Below, in pieces: positions 51,515-59,580 of a stretch of DNA of 64,000 nt. The notes under the pieces are model-generated. The model was not told where the DNA came from, made no database searches, and saw only the letters and a list, made by a program, of their open reading frames with translations. The stretch comes from JAIOSF01 sp047159865. Lineage in GTDB: Bacteria; Campylobacterota; Campylobacteria; Campylobacterales; Arcobacteraceae. The stretch spans positions 2,232,001 to 2,296,000 of the forward strand of contig NZ_AP038804.1 in NCBI RefSeq assembly GCF_047159865.1, in the 5' to 3' direction. A program made the position numbers and the translations under genes. How positions within the stretch are numbered: the stretch's first letter is position 1; each line of letters begins with the position of its first letter.

Positions 51515-53413
51515 ATGGCTAAACATGAATTTCAAACAGAAGTAGGGCAACTACTACAACTTATGACACACTCACTATACTCAAACAAAGAGATTTTTAT
51601 ACGAGAGCTAGTATCAAACGCAAGTGATGCTATTGATAAACTAGAGTACTTAAAATTAACAGATGAAAAACTAAAAGGTATAGAATCTACTCCACAAATC
51701 AACATCAAAATTGATGAAGAAGATAACTCTTTAACAATCGTTGACAATGGTATTGGTATGAATGAAGCAGACTTAATCGCTTCTATTGGTACTATTGCTA
51801 AATCAGGTACTAAATCTTTCATGGAAAACCTAACAGGTGACGCAAAAAAAGATAGCAACTTAATTGGTCAATTTGGTGTAGGTTTCTACTCTGTATTTAT
51901 GGTAGCTGATAAAGTTGATGTTATCTCTAAAAAAGCAGGTGAAGAGCAAGGGTTCAAATGGTCAAGTGATGGTTCAGGAAGTTTTGATTTATCTCCTTGT
52001 GTAAAAGAAGAGCATGGTACTGTTATCTACATCAAACTAAAAGAGGAAGAGATCAGTGAATTTGTTTCTAAACCTAGAGTAGAAACTATCGTTAAAAAAT
52101 ACTCAAATCATATCGCTTACCCAATTTTCTTAATCTTTGATGAAGAAGTAACTGAAGAGTTAAGTGAAGAAGATAAAAAAGCTGGAAAAGAACCAAAAAA
52201 ATCTATGGAAAACAAAAGAGAGCAAGCAAACGAAGCAACTGCACTTTGGAGTCAGCCAAAAGCAAAACTAAAAGCTGAAGATTACAATGAGTTCTACAAA
52301 ACTATCTCTCATGACTCTACTGATCCTATGGCTTATGTACATACAAGAGCAGAGGGTGTTAGTGAATATACTACATTATTCTATATTCCTGCTATTGCTC
52401 CTATGGATATGTATAGAGTTGACTATCAACCAGGAGTTAAACTGTATGTTAAAAAAGTATTTATCACTGATGATGAAAAAGAGCTTTTACCTACATACTT
52501 AAGATTTGTTAGAGGTATCATAGATAGTCAAGATTTACCATTAAATGTTTCAAGAGAGATTTTACAAGAAAATAAAATCATGGCAAACATCAAACAATCT
52601 TCTGTTAAAAAAGTTTTAAGTGAAATCAAAAAACTAGCTAAAGATGAAGAGAAATATAAAGAGTTTACAGCTCAATACAACAGACCTCTAAAAGAGGGTG
52701 TATACCAAGATCATGTAAATAAAGATGCAATCTTAGAGCTTGTAAGATACAAATCTACAAACGACACAGAAAATATGACATCTCTTGCAGCATATAAAGA
52801 TAGAGCTGATACTGAACAAAAAGCTATCTACTACATTATAGGTGATGATGAAAAAGTTCTTAGAAACTCTCCATTATTAGAAAGTTATAAGAAAAATAAT
52901 ATTGAAGTTCTTATCTTAGATGACAAAGAGATTGATGAAGTTATCACTCCAGGTATCGGTTCATATAAAGATTGGGATTTAAAAGATATTACATCTTGTG
53001 AAGCTCCAAAAACAGAACAAACAGAAGAAGAGAAAAAAGAAGTAGAAGAAAAATTCAAATCTATCGTTGAAAAAATCACTGGTGTATTAGGTGCAGAAGT
53101 GAAAGAGGTAAAAACTACTAACAGACTTTCTGATTCTCCATCTTGTGTTGTTAAAGATGCAAACGATCCTATGGCTCAAATGGCTCAAATGATGAAAGCA
53201 ATGGGACAAGAAGTACCAGAATCAGCTCCTATCTTAGAGATCAATCCTGATCATGAGATTGTAAAAGCTTTAAATGGTTGTTCAGATGATACTATGATCG
53301 AAAATATTTCATGGCTATTATTAGACCAAGCAAAAATGTCTGAAGGAATGGAAATCAAAGATACTGTAGCATTTACAAAAAGATTAAATACTGTTATGGC
53401 TAAAGCTTTTTAG
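51515..53413 (+). CDS. htpG: Molecular chaperone HtpG (Hsp90)
   Basis: A 632-residue bacterial Hsp90. E-L-V-S-N-A-S-D-A-I-D-K-L and D-N-G-I-G-M-N are the ATP-lid and nucleotide sites, and G-Q-F-G-V-G-F-Y-S closes the GHKL fold; the middle domain and C-terminal dimer domain follow, with L-P-L-N-V-S-R-E in the middle part. Length is normal. RBS AAAAAAGGAATATATT sits ahead of the ATG. The CIRCE operator upstream and the strong terminator downstream make it a single-gene transcription unit. Confidence 0.97.
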   Translation: MAKHEFQTEVGQLLQLMTHSLYSNKEIFIRELVSNASDAIDKLEYLKLTDEKLKGIESTPQINIKIDEEDNSLTIVDNGIGMNEADLIASIGTIAKSGTKSFMENLTGDAKKDSNLIGQFGVGFYSVFMVADKVDVISKKAGEEQGFKWSSDGSGSFDLSPCVKEEHGTVIYIKLKEEEISEFVSKPRVETIVKKYSNHIAYPIFLIFDEEVTEELSEEDKKAGKEPKKSMENKREQANEATALWSQPKAKLKAEDYNEFYKTISHDSTDPMAYVHTRAEGVSEYTTLFYIPAIAPMDMYRVDYQPGVKLYVKKVFITDDEKELLPTYLRFVRGIIDSQDLPLNVSREILQENKIMANIKQSSVKKVLSEIKKLAKDEEKYKEFTAQYNRPLKEGVYQDHVNKDAILELVRYKSTNDTENMTSLAAYKDRADTEQKAIYYIIGDDEKVLRNSPLLESYKKNNIEVLILDDKEIDEVITPGIGSYKDWDLKDITSCEAPKTEQTEEEKKEVEEKFKSIVEKITGVLGAEVKEVKTTNRLSDSPSCVVKDANDPMAQMAQMMKAMGQEVPESAPILEINPDHEIVKALNGCSDDTMIENISWLLLDQAKMSEGMEIKDTVAFTKRLNTVMAKAF

Positions 53414-53431
53414 TTTTAACTTTTAAAATAT

Positions 53432-53469
53432 AAAAAAGCTCTCAAATTTTATATTTGAGAGCTTTTTTT
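53432..53469 (+). terminator. Intrinsic terminator after htpG
   Basis: AAAAAAGCTCTCAAAT (53432-53447) pairs over 16 bases with ATTTGAGAGCTTTTTT (53453-53468), loop of five, ending in a run of T. Confidence 0.92.
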
Positions 53470-53589
53470 ATGCTTCTATTATATAGAATGTAAATTTTAC
53501 AAAAAAGAATCACTTTTTTCAGTTTAGATTAATGTTTTTAGACTATAATTCTGCCACTTAAAAAGACAAACACTTTTTAACTTACAAGT

Positions 53590-53664
53590 TCCGGCATAGC
53601 TCAGCGGTAGAGTAGATGACTGTTAATCATTTGGTCCCTGGTTCGATCCCAGGTGCCGGAGCCA
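53590..53664 (+). tRNA. tRNA-Asn(GTT)
   Basis: A 75-base cloverleaf with CCA encoded. The acceptor arms TCCGGCA and TGCCGGA pair fully, the D arm holds AGCTCAGCGGTAGAGT, the anticodon loop is CTGTTAA with anticodon GTT, and the T arm has CCCTGGTTCGATCCCAGG. It stands alone 120 bases after the htpG terminator and marks the start of an accessory region. Its 3' end would suit an integration site, but no second copy of it was found in the window. Confidence 0.97.
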
Positions 53665-53733
53665 TTCAAAATCCCCATAAAAACTAACTTTAAAAGACTT
53701 CTAAAAACAAAATACAATTATATCAATATTTTA

Positions 53734-53799
53734 TTTTTAATACATTTTTAATACAAAATATTTTTTTAATACAGCTTTTAATACTATGTGTATTAAAAA
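53734..53799. repeat. Cluster of 11-nt TTTTTAATACA repeats beside the tRNA
   Basis: Perfect copies start at 53734, 53745 (tandem) and 53763; a degenerate copy is at 53775-53785, and an inverted 10-base core, GTATTAAAAA, at 53790-53799. Inverted copies also lie at 54191-54201 and 54204-54214. Such spaced direct and inverted repeats next to a tRNA resemble arm-type binding sites of tyrosine recombinases. Confidence 0.6.
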
Positions 53800-54028
53800 T
53801 CCAAGTGCATAACTTATCAGTAATTTTCCAAAAAATCATATTTCCTTCACAAATACCCAATTTTACAAAATAAATTTTACTAATTTATCAACTTAAACAA
53901 AAAATCTCACTCTTTCAAAATAAGATACAAATACATCTATAATGATTTTTATAGATTCATCTACATTATCCAAATTCATCAAAAAAACTTTTATGTACAA
54001 ACTTTCTTTTAACTGCTAAACTAGTTCC

Positions 54029-54823
54029 ATAAATATTTAGAGCATGGCAGTGCATAAATCTTGTATGATAGTCTTATCGCTCGATAGAGCTGTCATTCTC
54101 TAAGTATTTATAATTGGATTGTATGTAACTGCCAAGTATCTTACGGTCTAATCATAATTACTTTTAAAATTTTTAAATGGATATTCATTTTGTATTAAAA
54201 ATGTGTATTAAAAAAGGAGGTATATAATAGCCCGTGAAAGTTTGGCGACCACCCGAGCTATTAATCTAAGATTGACACTATAACAAAAAAAATTTCATAA
54301 ATCAATATTTTTTTAAAAAATCAACTTCAATGTTGAGGATAAAGTATTGTCTGTTAAAATGATAGGCATAATCTCTATGTCTGCTGTAGTTCACTATCTG
54401 TGAGGCTGATTCTAGTTTGTAGGTAACTCACAAAACGCCATTTAGTGAATAAATAAAAAAGAGACCGTACATCGGTTGTAGCGAAATTGGAAACTTTTGA
54501 AGCTAAGCGGTGGTAAAACTTTTGTTTTACTGCTCCACTGGACTATATACAGAAATGGCGTAGTGTATGATACTAGATTCTCAACCAAACTAAAGGCAAC
54601 TCTATCTAAGTCTAGTTACTGCAACCTATTGTACATTAAAATCATCAATAGACACTAATGATAATGATATGATAGATATATCGGATCGCATTACCCACGA
54701 AGAAGCCTTATTGTATCAGTATATAAAAGTACAATTTAGTGAACGATAGACTCATTCCATGGGTATAGTGTTTTAATATAGTTTGGCAATAAATTGTAAG
54801 ATTTATTTTATAAGCCAAACTAT
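54029..54823 (+). ncRNA. Candidate large structured RNA (about 600-800 nt)
   Basis: Paired segments found by eye: 54029-54042 with 54098-54111 (14 pairs, one G-T) enclosing 54044-54050 with 54090-54096 and two inner hairpins, a multi-branch unit; 54225-54231 with 54257-54263 (7 perfect); 54321-54325 with 54332-54336; 54363-54370 with 54376-54383 (8, with G-T); 54399-54404 with 54427-54432; 54435-54443 with 54553-54561 (9 perfect, long-range) enclosing hairpins at 54463-54477, 54479-54505 and 54506-54539; 54572-54577 with 54611-54616; 54692-54697 with 54760-54765; 54778-54787 with 54814-54823 (10 perfect) around a 7-pair inner stem. A TATAAT lies at 54223-54228, so the main RNA may begin near 54235. 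Strand is uncertain; plus is favoured by this box and the downstream operon. Size and tRNA neighbourhood recall GOLLD and ROOL RNAs, but I cannot confirm membership. Confidence 0.5.
54191..54214. repeat. Inverted copies of the TTTTTAATACA repeat
   Basis: TGTATTAAAAA occurs at 54191-54201 and again at 54204-54214, reverse complements of the cluster 400 bases upstream. They stand immediately before a GGAGG and a TATAAT. Confidence 0.55.
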
Positions 54824-54923
54824 GCTCGCTCACTCCAGATCTAAATCCTAGGTATTATTTTTAAAACATTAATTAAATAAATTTTTAGATAAAATAAAAC
54901 TATTAATAAAAGGATTATAAAGT

Positions 54924-56489
54924 ATGGGTGAAGAACAGAAGAAAAGATTAGAACAGCAACTTTGGAATATAGCAAATGAGCTTAGAGGTAAGATGGATGC
55001 AGATGAGTTTAGGGATTATATTCTTGGATTCATTTTTTACAAATACTTATCAGAAAAAATAGAAGACTTCGCAAATGACCTTTTAGCAGAAGATGGTATC
55101 AAATTTACAGAACTTGACTGTTCAACTAATGAAGAGCATAAAGAGATGTGTGATGCTATTAAAGAAGATAGTATAGAACAACTTGGATATTTCCTAAAAC
55201 CAAATGAATTATTTTCAGCAATGGCAGAAAAAGGTAATGGTGATACAAACAACTTTATCCTTGAAGACTTAACAGAAGTTCTTAGACATATAGAACAATC
55301 AACAATGGGTCATGAAAGTGAAGATGACTTTGAACACCTCTTTGAAGACCTTGACCTTACTTCTACAAAACTTGGAAGAACAGAAGAAGCCAAAAATACC
55401 CTTATTTCAAAAGTACTTGCACACTTAAACAAAATAGATTTTGAACTAAAAAACCATGATAGAGATGTACTTGGAGATGCTTATGAGTATCTTATAGCTC
55501 AATTTGCAAGTGGTGCAGGTAAAAAAGCAGGTGAGTTTTATACACCTCAAGAAGTTTCTAAAATATTAGCAAAAATAGTAACTACTAAAAAATCAAAACT
55601 AAAATCAGTTTATGACCCAACTTGTGGTTCAGGTTCATTACTCTTGCGAGTTGCAAAAGAAGTAGAAGATGTATCAAGTTTTTATGGACAAGAGTTAAAT
55701 AGAACTACTTACAATCTTGCAAGAATGAATATGATTATGCATGATGTACATTATAGAAAGTTTGATATAAAACAAGAAGATACATTAGAACAACCACAAC
55801 ATATAGATGAAAGATTTGAAGCAATAGTTGCAAATCCTCCGTTTTCTGCTCAATGGTCAGCAAATCCATTACATATGAGTGATGATAGATTTTCGCAATA
55901 TGGGAAACTTGCACCTAAATCAAAAGCAGACTTTGCATTTGTACAACATATGATTCATCACCTTGATGATAATGGTACTATGGCTATAGTATTGCCTCAT
56001 GGGGTATTATTTAGAGGAGCTGCAGAAGGTCATATAAGAAAGTATCTAATAGAAGATAGAAACTATTTAGATGCAGTTATAGGATTGCCTTCAAATATCT
56101 TTTATGGTACTTCTATTCCTACTTGTATTTTAGTATTTAAAAAATGTAGAGAAGATAGTGAAAATGTACTGTTTATAGATGCATCAAATCATTTTGAGAA
56201 AGCTAAAAATCAAAACTATCTAAGAAGTGAAGATATAGAAAAAATAGTATCTACTTACAGAAATAGAACAACAGAAGATAAATACTCTCATATAGCATCA
56301 ATAGAAGAGATAAAAGAGAATGACTATAACTTAAATATCCCAAGATATGTTGATACATTTGAAGAAGAGGAAGTTGTAGATTTAGATGAAGTATCAAAAA
56401 AACTAAAAGCACTTGATATTGATATGAAAACTACTGATGATACTATTGCTAACTTTTGTAGAGAACTAAATATCTCTACTCCATTTTAG
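54924..56489 (+). CDS. hsdM: Type I restriction-modification DNA methyltransferase subunit
   Basis: A 521-residue N6-adenine methyltransferase subunit. The N-terminal helical domain (L-E-Q-Q-L-W-N-I-A-N-E-L-R-G-K) is followed by motif I D231-P-T-C-G-S-G and the catalytic N304-P-P-F. G-A-G-K-K-A-G-E-F-Y-T-P lies ahead of motif I as usual. With HsdS it methylates host DNA; with HsdR added it restricts unmodified DNA. AAAAGGATTATAAAGT leads to the ATG. It is the first gene of the operon and starts 100 bases after the structured region. Confidence 0.96.
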   Translation: MGEEQKKRLEQQLWNIANELRGKMDADEFRDYILGFIFYKYLSEKIEDFANDLLAEDGIKFTELDCSTNEEHKEMCDAIKEDSIEQLGYFLKPNELFSAMAEKGNGDTNNFILEDLTEVLRHIEQSTMGHESEDDFEHLFEDLDLTSTKLGRTEEAKNTLISKVLAHLNKIDFELKNHDRDVLGDAYEYLIAQFASGAGKKAGEFYTPQEVSKILAKIVTTKKSKLKSVYDPTCGSGSLLLRVAKEVEDVSSFYGQELNRTTYNLARMNMIMHDVHYRKFDIKQEDTLEQPQHIDERFEAIVANPPFSAQWSANPLHMSDDRFSQYGKLAPKSKADFAFVQHMIHHLDDNGTMAIVLPHGVLFRGAAEGHIRKYLIEDRNYLDAVIGLPSNIFYGTSIPTCILVFKKCREDSENVLFIDASNHFEKAKNQNYLRSEDIEKIVSTYRNRTTEDKYSHIASIEEIKENDYNLNIPRYVDTFEEEEVVDLDEVSKKLKALDIDMKTTDDTIANFCRELNISTPF

Positions 56490-56499
56490 AAGGTATATT

Positions 56500-57672
56500 A
56501 TGAGTAGAATACCTAAGTTAAGATTTAAAGAGTTTAATGGAGATTGGAAGTTTTCAACTCTTGGTAGTTATTTTACATTTAAAAATGGGATTAATGCAAC
56601 AAAAGAACAATATGGAAAAGGTTATAAATTCATTAATGTCTTAGATATTATTAATAATAATACTATCACTCATAAAAATATTATTGGAAGTGTTGATGTA
56701 AAGAAAGATATTTTCGAAAAAAACATAGTTGAATATGGAGATATATTATTTCAAAGAAGTTCAGAAGTTAGAGAAGATGCTGGACAATCAATTGTTTATT
56801 TAGATAAAGAAATACCAGCCACTTTTGGTGGTTTTGTTATTAGAGGAAAAGCAAAACAAGATTATTATCCTGAGTTTATGAATTATATGCTTAAAACTAA
56901 TCTTGCAAGAAAGGAAATAACTACTAAAAGCAATGGTAGTACAAGATACAATGTAGGTCAAGAAACACTATCTAAAGTATTTATTTATGTACCATTACAA
57001 CAAGAACAAGAAAAAATAGCTTCTTGTTTAACTTCTGTTGATACAAAAATAGAACAACTTACAAAAAAAGAAACCTTACTAAAAGAGTATAAAAAAGGTG
57101 TGATGCAAAAAATATTTAATCAAGAGATTAGATTTAAAGATGATGATGGAAGTGAGTTTTGTGATTGGGAAGAAACACGATTAAAAGAAATTTTAGATTA
57201 TGAACAACCAACAAAATATATTGTAGAAAGTACAGAGTATAATAATAGTTACAATACACCAGTTCTAACAGCAGGAAAAACTTTTATTTTAGGTTATACA
57301 AATGAAAAAAATGGAGTTTATGTAAATAGTCCAGTGATAATTTTTGATGACTTTACAACTGCAAATCATTATGTTAATTTTAACTTTAAAGTAAAATCCT
57401 CTGCAATGAAACTATTAAAAGTAAAGCATCAAGATATTAATTTAAAATTTGTTTATGAATTTATTCAAAAACTGCATTTTCCAATAGGTGAGCATAAAAG
57501 GTATTGGATTTCTGAATATTCGTATTTAAAGATTAAATTACCCTCATTTGATGAACAAACAAAAATAGCAAACTTTTTATCCACAATAGATACAAAATTA
57601 GAGCAAACTCAAAAACAATTAGAACAAACAAAAGAGTTTAAAAAAGCATTGTTGCAACAGATGTTTGTGTAA
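56500..57672 (+). CDS. hsdS: Type I restriction-modification specificity subunit
   Basis: A 390-residue DNA-recognition subunit with the usual two-fold design: target domain 1 (about 1-155, opening P-K-L-R-F-K-E-F-N-G-D-W), a central coiled coil (L-T-S-V-D-T-K-I-E-Q-L-T-K-K-E), target domain 2 (about 210-345), and a C-terminal coiled coil (L-S-T-I-D-T-K-L-E-Q-T-Q-K-Q-L). The two conserved repeats match each other, as expected. Target domains vary freely, so the recognised sequence cannot be read. It starts ten bases after hsdM. Confidence 0.95.
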   Translation: MSRIPKLRFKEFNGDWKFSTLGSYFTFKNGINATKEQYGKGYKFINVLDIINNNTITHKNIIGSVDVKKDIFEKNIVEYGDILFQRSSEVREDAGQSIVYLDKEIPATFGGFVIRGKAKQDYYPEFMNYMLKTNLARKEITTKSNGSTRYNVGQETLSKVFIYVPLQQEQEKIASCLTSVDTKIEQLTKKETLLKEYKKGVMQKIFNQEIRFKDDDGSEFCDWEETRLKEILDYEQPTKYIVESTEYNNSYNTPVLTAGKTFILGYTNEKNGVYVNSPVIIFDDFTTANHYVNFNFKVKSSAMKLLKVKHQDINLKFVYEFIQKLHFPIGEHKRYWISEYSYLKIKLPSFDEQTKIANFLSTIDTKLEQTQKQLEQTKEFKKALLQQMFV

Positions 57673-57686
57673 AGAAAAGAGGAATC

Positions 57687-59570
57687 ATGAGCAATGAATT
57701 AGAAGAGGCTAATAAAGTTATAGAATCAAAAATACAATTTTTTATAGACTATTGGCGAGATTTCACTCATCAAGATAGTATAGAAAAAGAATTAACACAT
57801 TCAATTATTTATAACCCTAAAGAATTAATTCAAGAGTTTATTGAAGAAATCGAAAGAAAGAACTTGTCAAATAAAGACAATAAAAAATTTTTTGTAGAGT
57901 CACTTGGTAAGTTCTCTAATTTAGATGTAGATGGAATATCTTTTATAAAACCAACATTAAGTCTTATCTTGGAAGCACAAAAAAATACTTCTGATTATAG
58001 CTATTTATTGCATTTGCTTAAAATGGCATATTTAAAGTTTGATAATTTTGTACTTGGGAAAGAAGCTATTAAGGAATTATCAAAAATTTTAACTGATGAA
58101 TCAAATTTGAATATAGATAAAATAAAATGCTTGACAAATATAATAATATTTGAATTAATTCATAAAAAGTACTCATTTAAAACAATTATTCAAATTATTA
58201 GTCATATTTTCTCAAATTATCAAATTATTGATAAGGATGATTATATACATACAAATTTTCCTCATAAAATTGAATGTAGTAATTGGAATAGGACAAGTAC
58301 AGAGTATATTGATAGTCTTTCATATAAAGATAGACTTTTATCTTTAACAAACTACTTAGATAAAGAAGAAGAAAACTTAAAATTTGTATTTCAGATTAAA
58401 GGTTTGAGAGGTGATGATGTTAATATTACTATTGGTAATGTTCAAATTTATAATCCTAAAACAGTTAGACTGTTTCTTAATCCAGATGAACATTTTAATG
58501 AGTTTTTTGAAACAGAAATAAAGGATAATATATATTATTGTAATGGTTCTGTTACACTAAATGTTTTAGATAGGGAATATGCAGAACAAGAAGCTTTGCA
58601 AACTCTTGAAAATACTTTAGATTTAATTGCTTCAAGGCATACAAACTATAAAGTTCCTATTATAATTAACAAATTTCAATATTATGTAATAGATGAAAAT
58701 GGAAAAAATTTAGGTGGAAACTTTTCAAGTACTTGGGAACTTTTAAAATATCAAGACTCAATAGAATTAGATAATAGTAAATATGATAAGGAAATATATT
58801 CAAAAGTTGTATCAAAAGATGATATTTTAGAAATAGATAAAAAAATTATTGAATCTATGCATTGGAAAAGAAAAGCAATTGAATCAAATGAAAATAATGA
58901 AAAGATTTTATGGCATTGGGTAGCATTAGAGAATTTATACGAAAAGAAAAACTCATCAGAAAAAACTCCTAAAATTATCTTTGATGTAGTTTCAAAACTA
59001 TTAGCAAAAACATATATTTTAGACTTTGCTTGGAAACATTATCATAAGTTAAAAGAGATAACATCAGCAAGAGCACCATTTTATCATCATAGATTAGAAT
59101 TAAAGTTACCAATTAAATTAAAAAATGATGCAGGATTCAATACACAAGAAGGTGATACAATTTATTTGAAAAATTTTATTTCTAACCTTGATAATATTAA
59201 AGAGCATTTAAAGGATAACTCATTACTTTATTCACAATTAGAGTATTTAAAAGGAATATTTACTGACAAAAAGAAATGTTTAGATTTATTAAGTGTATTT
59301 GAAAAAATATTTTTTGAAAAACTTGTTTATATTTATAGAATGAGAAATAATATTGTTCATAATGCACATAATGATAGTAGTCCACTTTCTACATTTTATG
59401 TAGATTTTATAACATTAGTTTCTGCGATTAGTATAAATACATTTATTCATAAAAGAGGCAGTCTTAACTTAGAAAGTAATAATGAGATTATTAATAATAT
59501 TATATATGATTATGATGAATTTAAATTAGAGTTAAAAGAAAAAGGAACAAGTATATTACTTGGTAAATAA
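57687..59570 (+). CDS. HEPN-motif protein inserted in the hsd operon
   Basis: A 627-residue soluble protein of no family I can name. The N-terminal third is helical; about 225-310 looks like a beta-rich domain (N-V-Q-I-Y-N-P-K-T-V-R-L-F-L). Near the C-terminus R553-N-N-I-V-H558, preceded by Y-I-Y-R-M, fits the R-x4-6-H motif of HEPN ribonucleases, with the usual polar residue after the arginine. It lies 14 bases after hsdS and ends 10 before hsdR, the same place as prrC (anticodon nuclease) in the E. coli prr locus, though it lacks the ATPase part of PrrC. C. jejuni hsd loci carry comparable R-linked genes (rlo). An RNA-cleaving abortive-infection toxin is the likeliest role, by inference. 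Confidence 0.7.
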   Translation: MSNELEEANKVIESKIQFFIDYWRDFTHQDSIEKELTHSIIYNPKELIQEFIEEIERKNLSNKDNKKFFVESLGKFSNLDVDGISFIKPTLSLILEAQKNTSDYSYLLHLLKMAYLKFDNFVLGKEAIKELSKILTDESNLNIDKIKCLTNIIIFELIHKKYSFKTIIQIISHIFSNYQIIDKDDYIHTNFPHKIECSNWNRTSTEYIDSLSYKDRLLSLTNYLDKEEENLKFVFQIKGLRGDDVNITIGNVQIYNPKTVRLFLNPDEHFNEFFETEIKDNIYYCNGSVTLNVLDREYAEQEALQTLENTLDLIASRHTNYKVPIIINKFQYYVIDENGKNLGGNFSSTWELLKYQDSIELDNSKYDKEIYSKVVSKDDILEIDKKIIESMHWKRKAIESNENNEKILWHWVALENLYEKKNSSEKTPKIIFDVVSKLLAKTYILDFAWKHYHKLKEITSARAPFYHHRLELKLPIKLKNDAGFNTQEGDTIYLKNFISNLDNIKEHLKDNSLLYSQLEYLKGIFTDKKKCLDLLSVFEKIFFEKLVYIYRMRNNIVHNAHNDSSPLSTFYVDFITLVSAISINTFIHKRGSLNLESNNEIINNIIYDYDEFKLELKEKGTSILLGK

Positions 59571-59580
59571 TGGAATAACA

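Larger units (their letters stand above)
53665..54923. other. 1.26 kb stretch without a protein gene between tRNA-Asn and hsdM
   Basis: No frame of useful length with a ribosome site is present. Two parts can be told apart. 53665 to about 54020 is very A/T-rich (12 of 60 bases are G or C in 53881-53940) and holds the TTTTTAATACA repeats. About 54029 to 54823 is richer in G and C (24 of 60 in 54361-54420) and full of inverted repeats. The last 100 bases are again A/T-rich and lead to the hsdM ribosome site (AAAAGGA). Confidence 0.75.

Noticed and set aside
54225..54263. Possible tRNA or tRNA-like gene in the structured region
   Set aside because: The 7-pair stem encloses only 25 bases, and no T arm (GGTTCGA) or anticodon arm can be placed.
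54220..54830. Group II or group I intron
   Set aside because: No domain V hairpin with its AGC triad, no reverse transcriptase or homing endonuclease frame, and no recognisable P7 core.
54220..54830. RNase P RNA, tmRNA or 6S RNA
   Set aside because: The diagnostic conserved blocks of RNase P (GAGGAAAGTCC-like) and the tmRNA acceptor and tag frame are absent; 6S cannot be excluded by sequence alone but the length is about three times too great.
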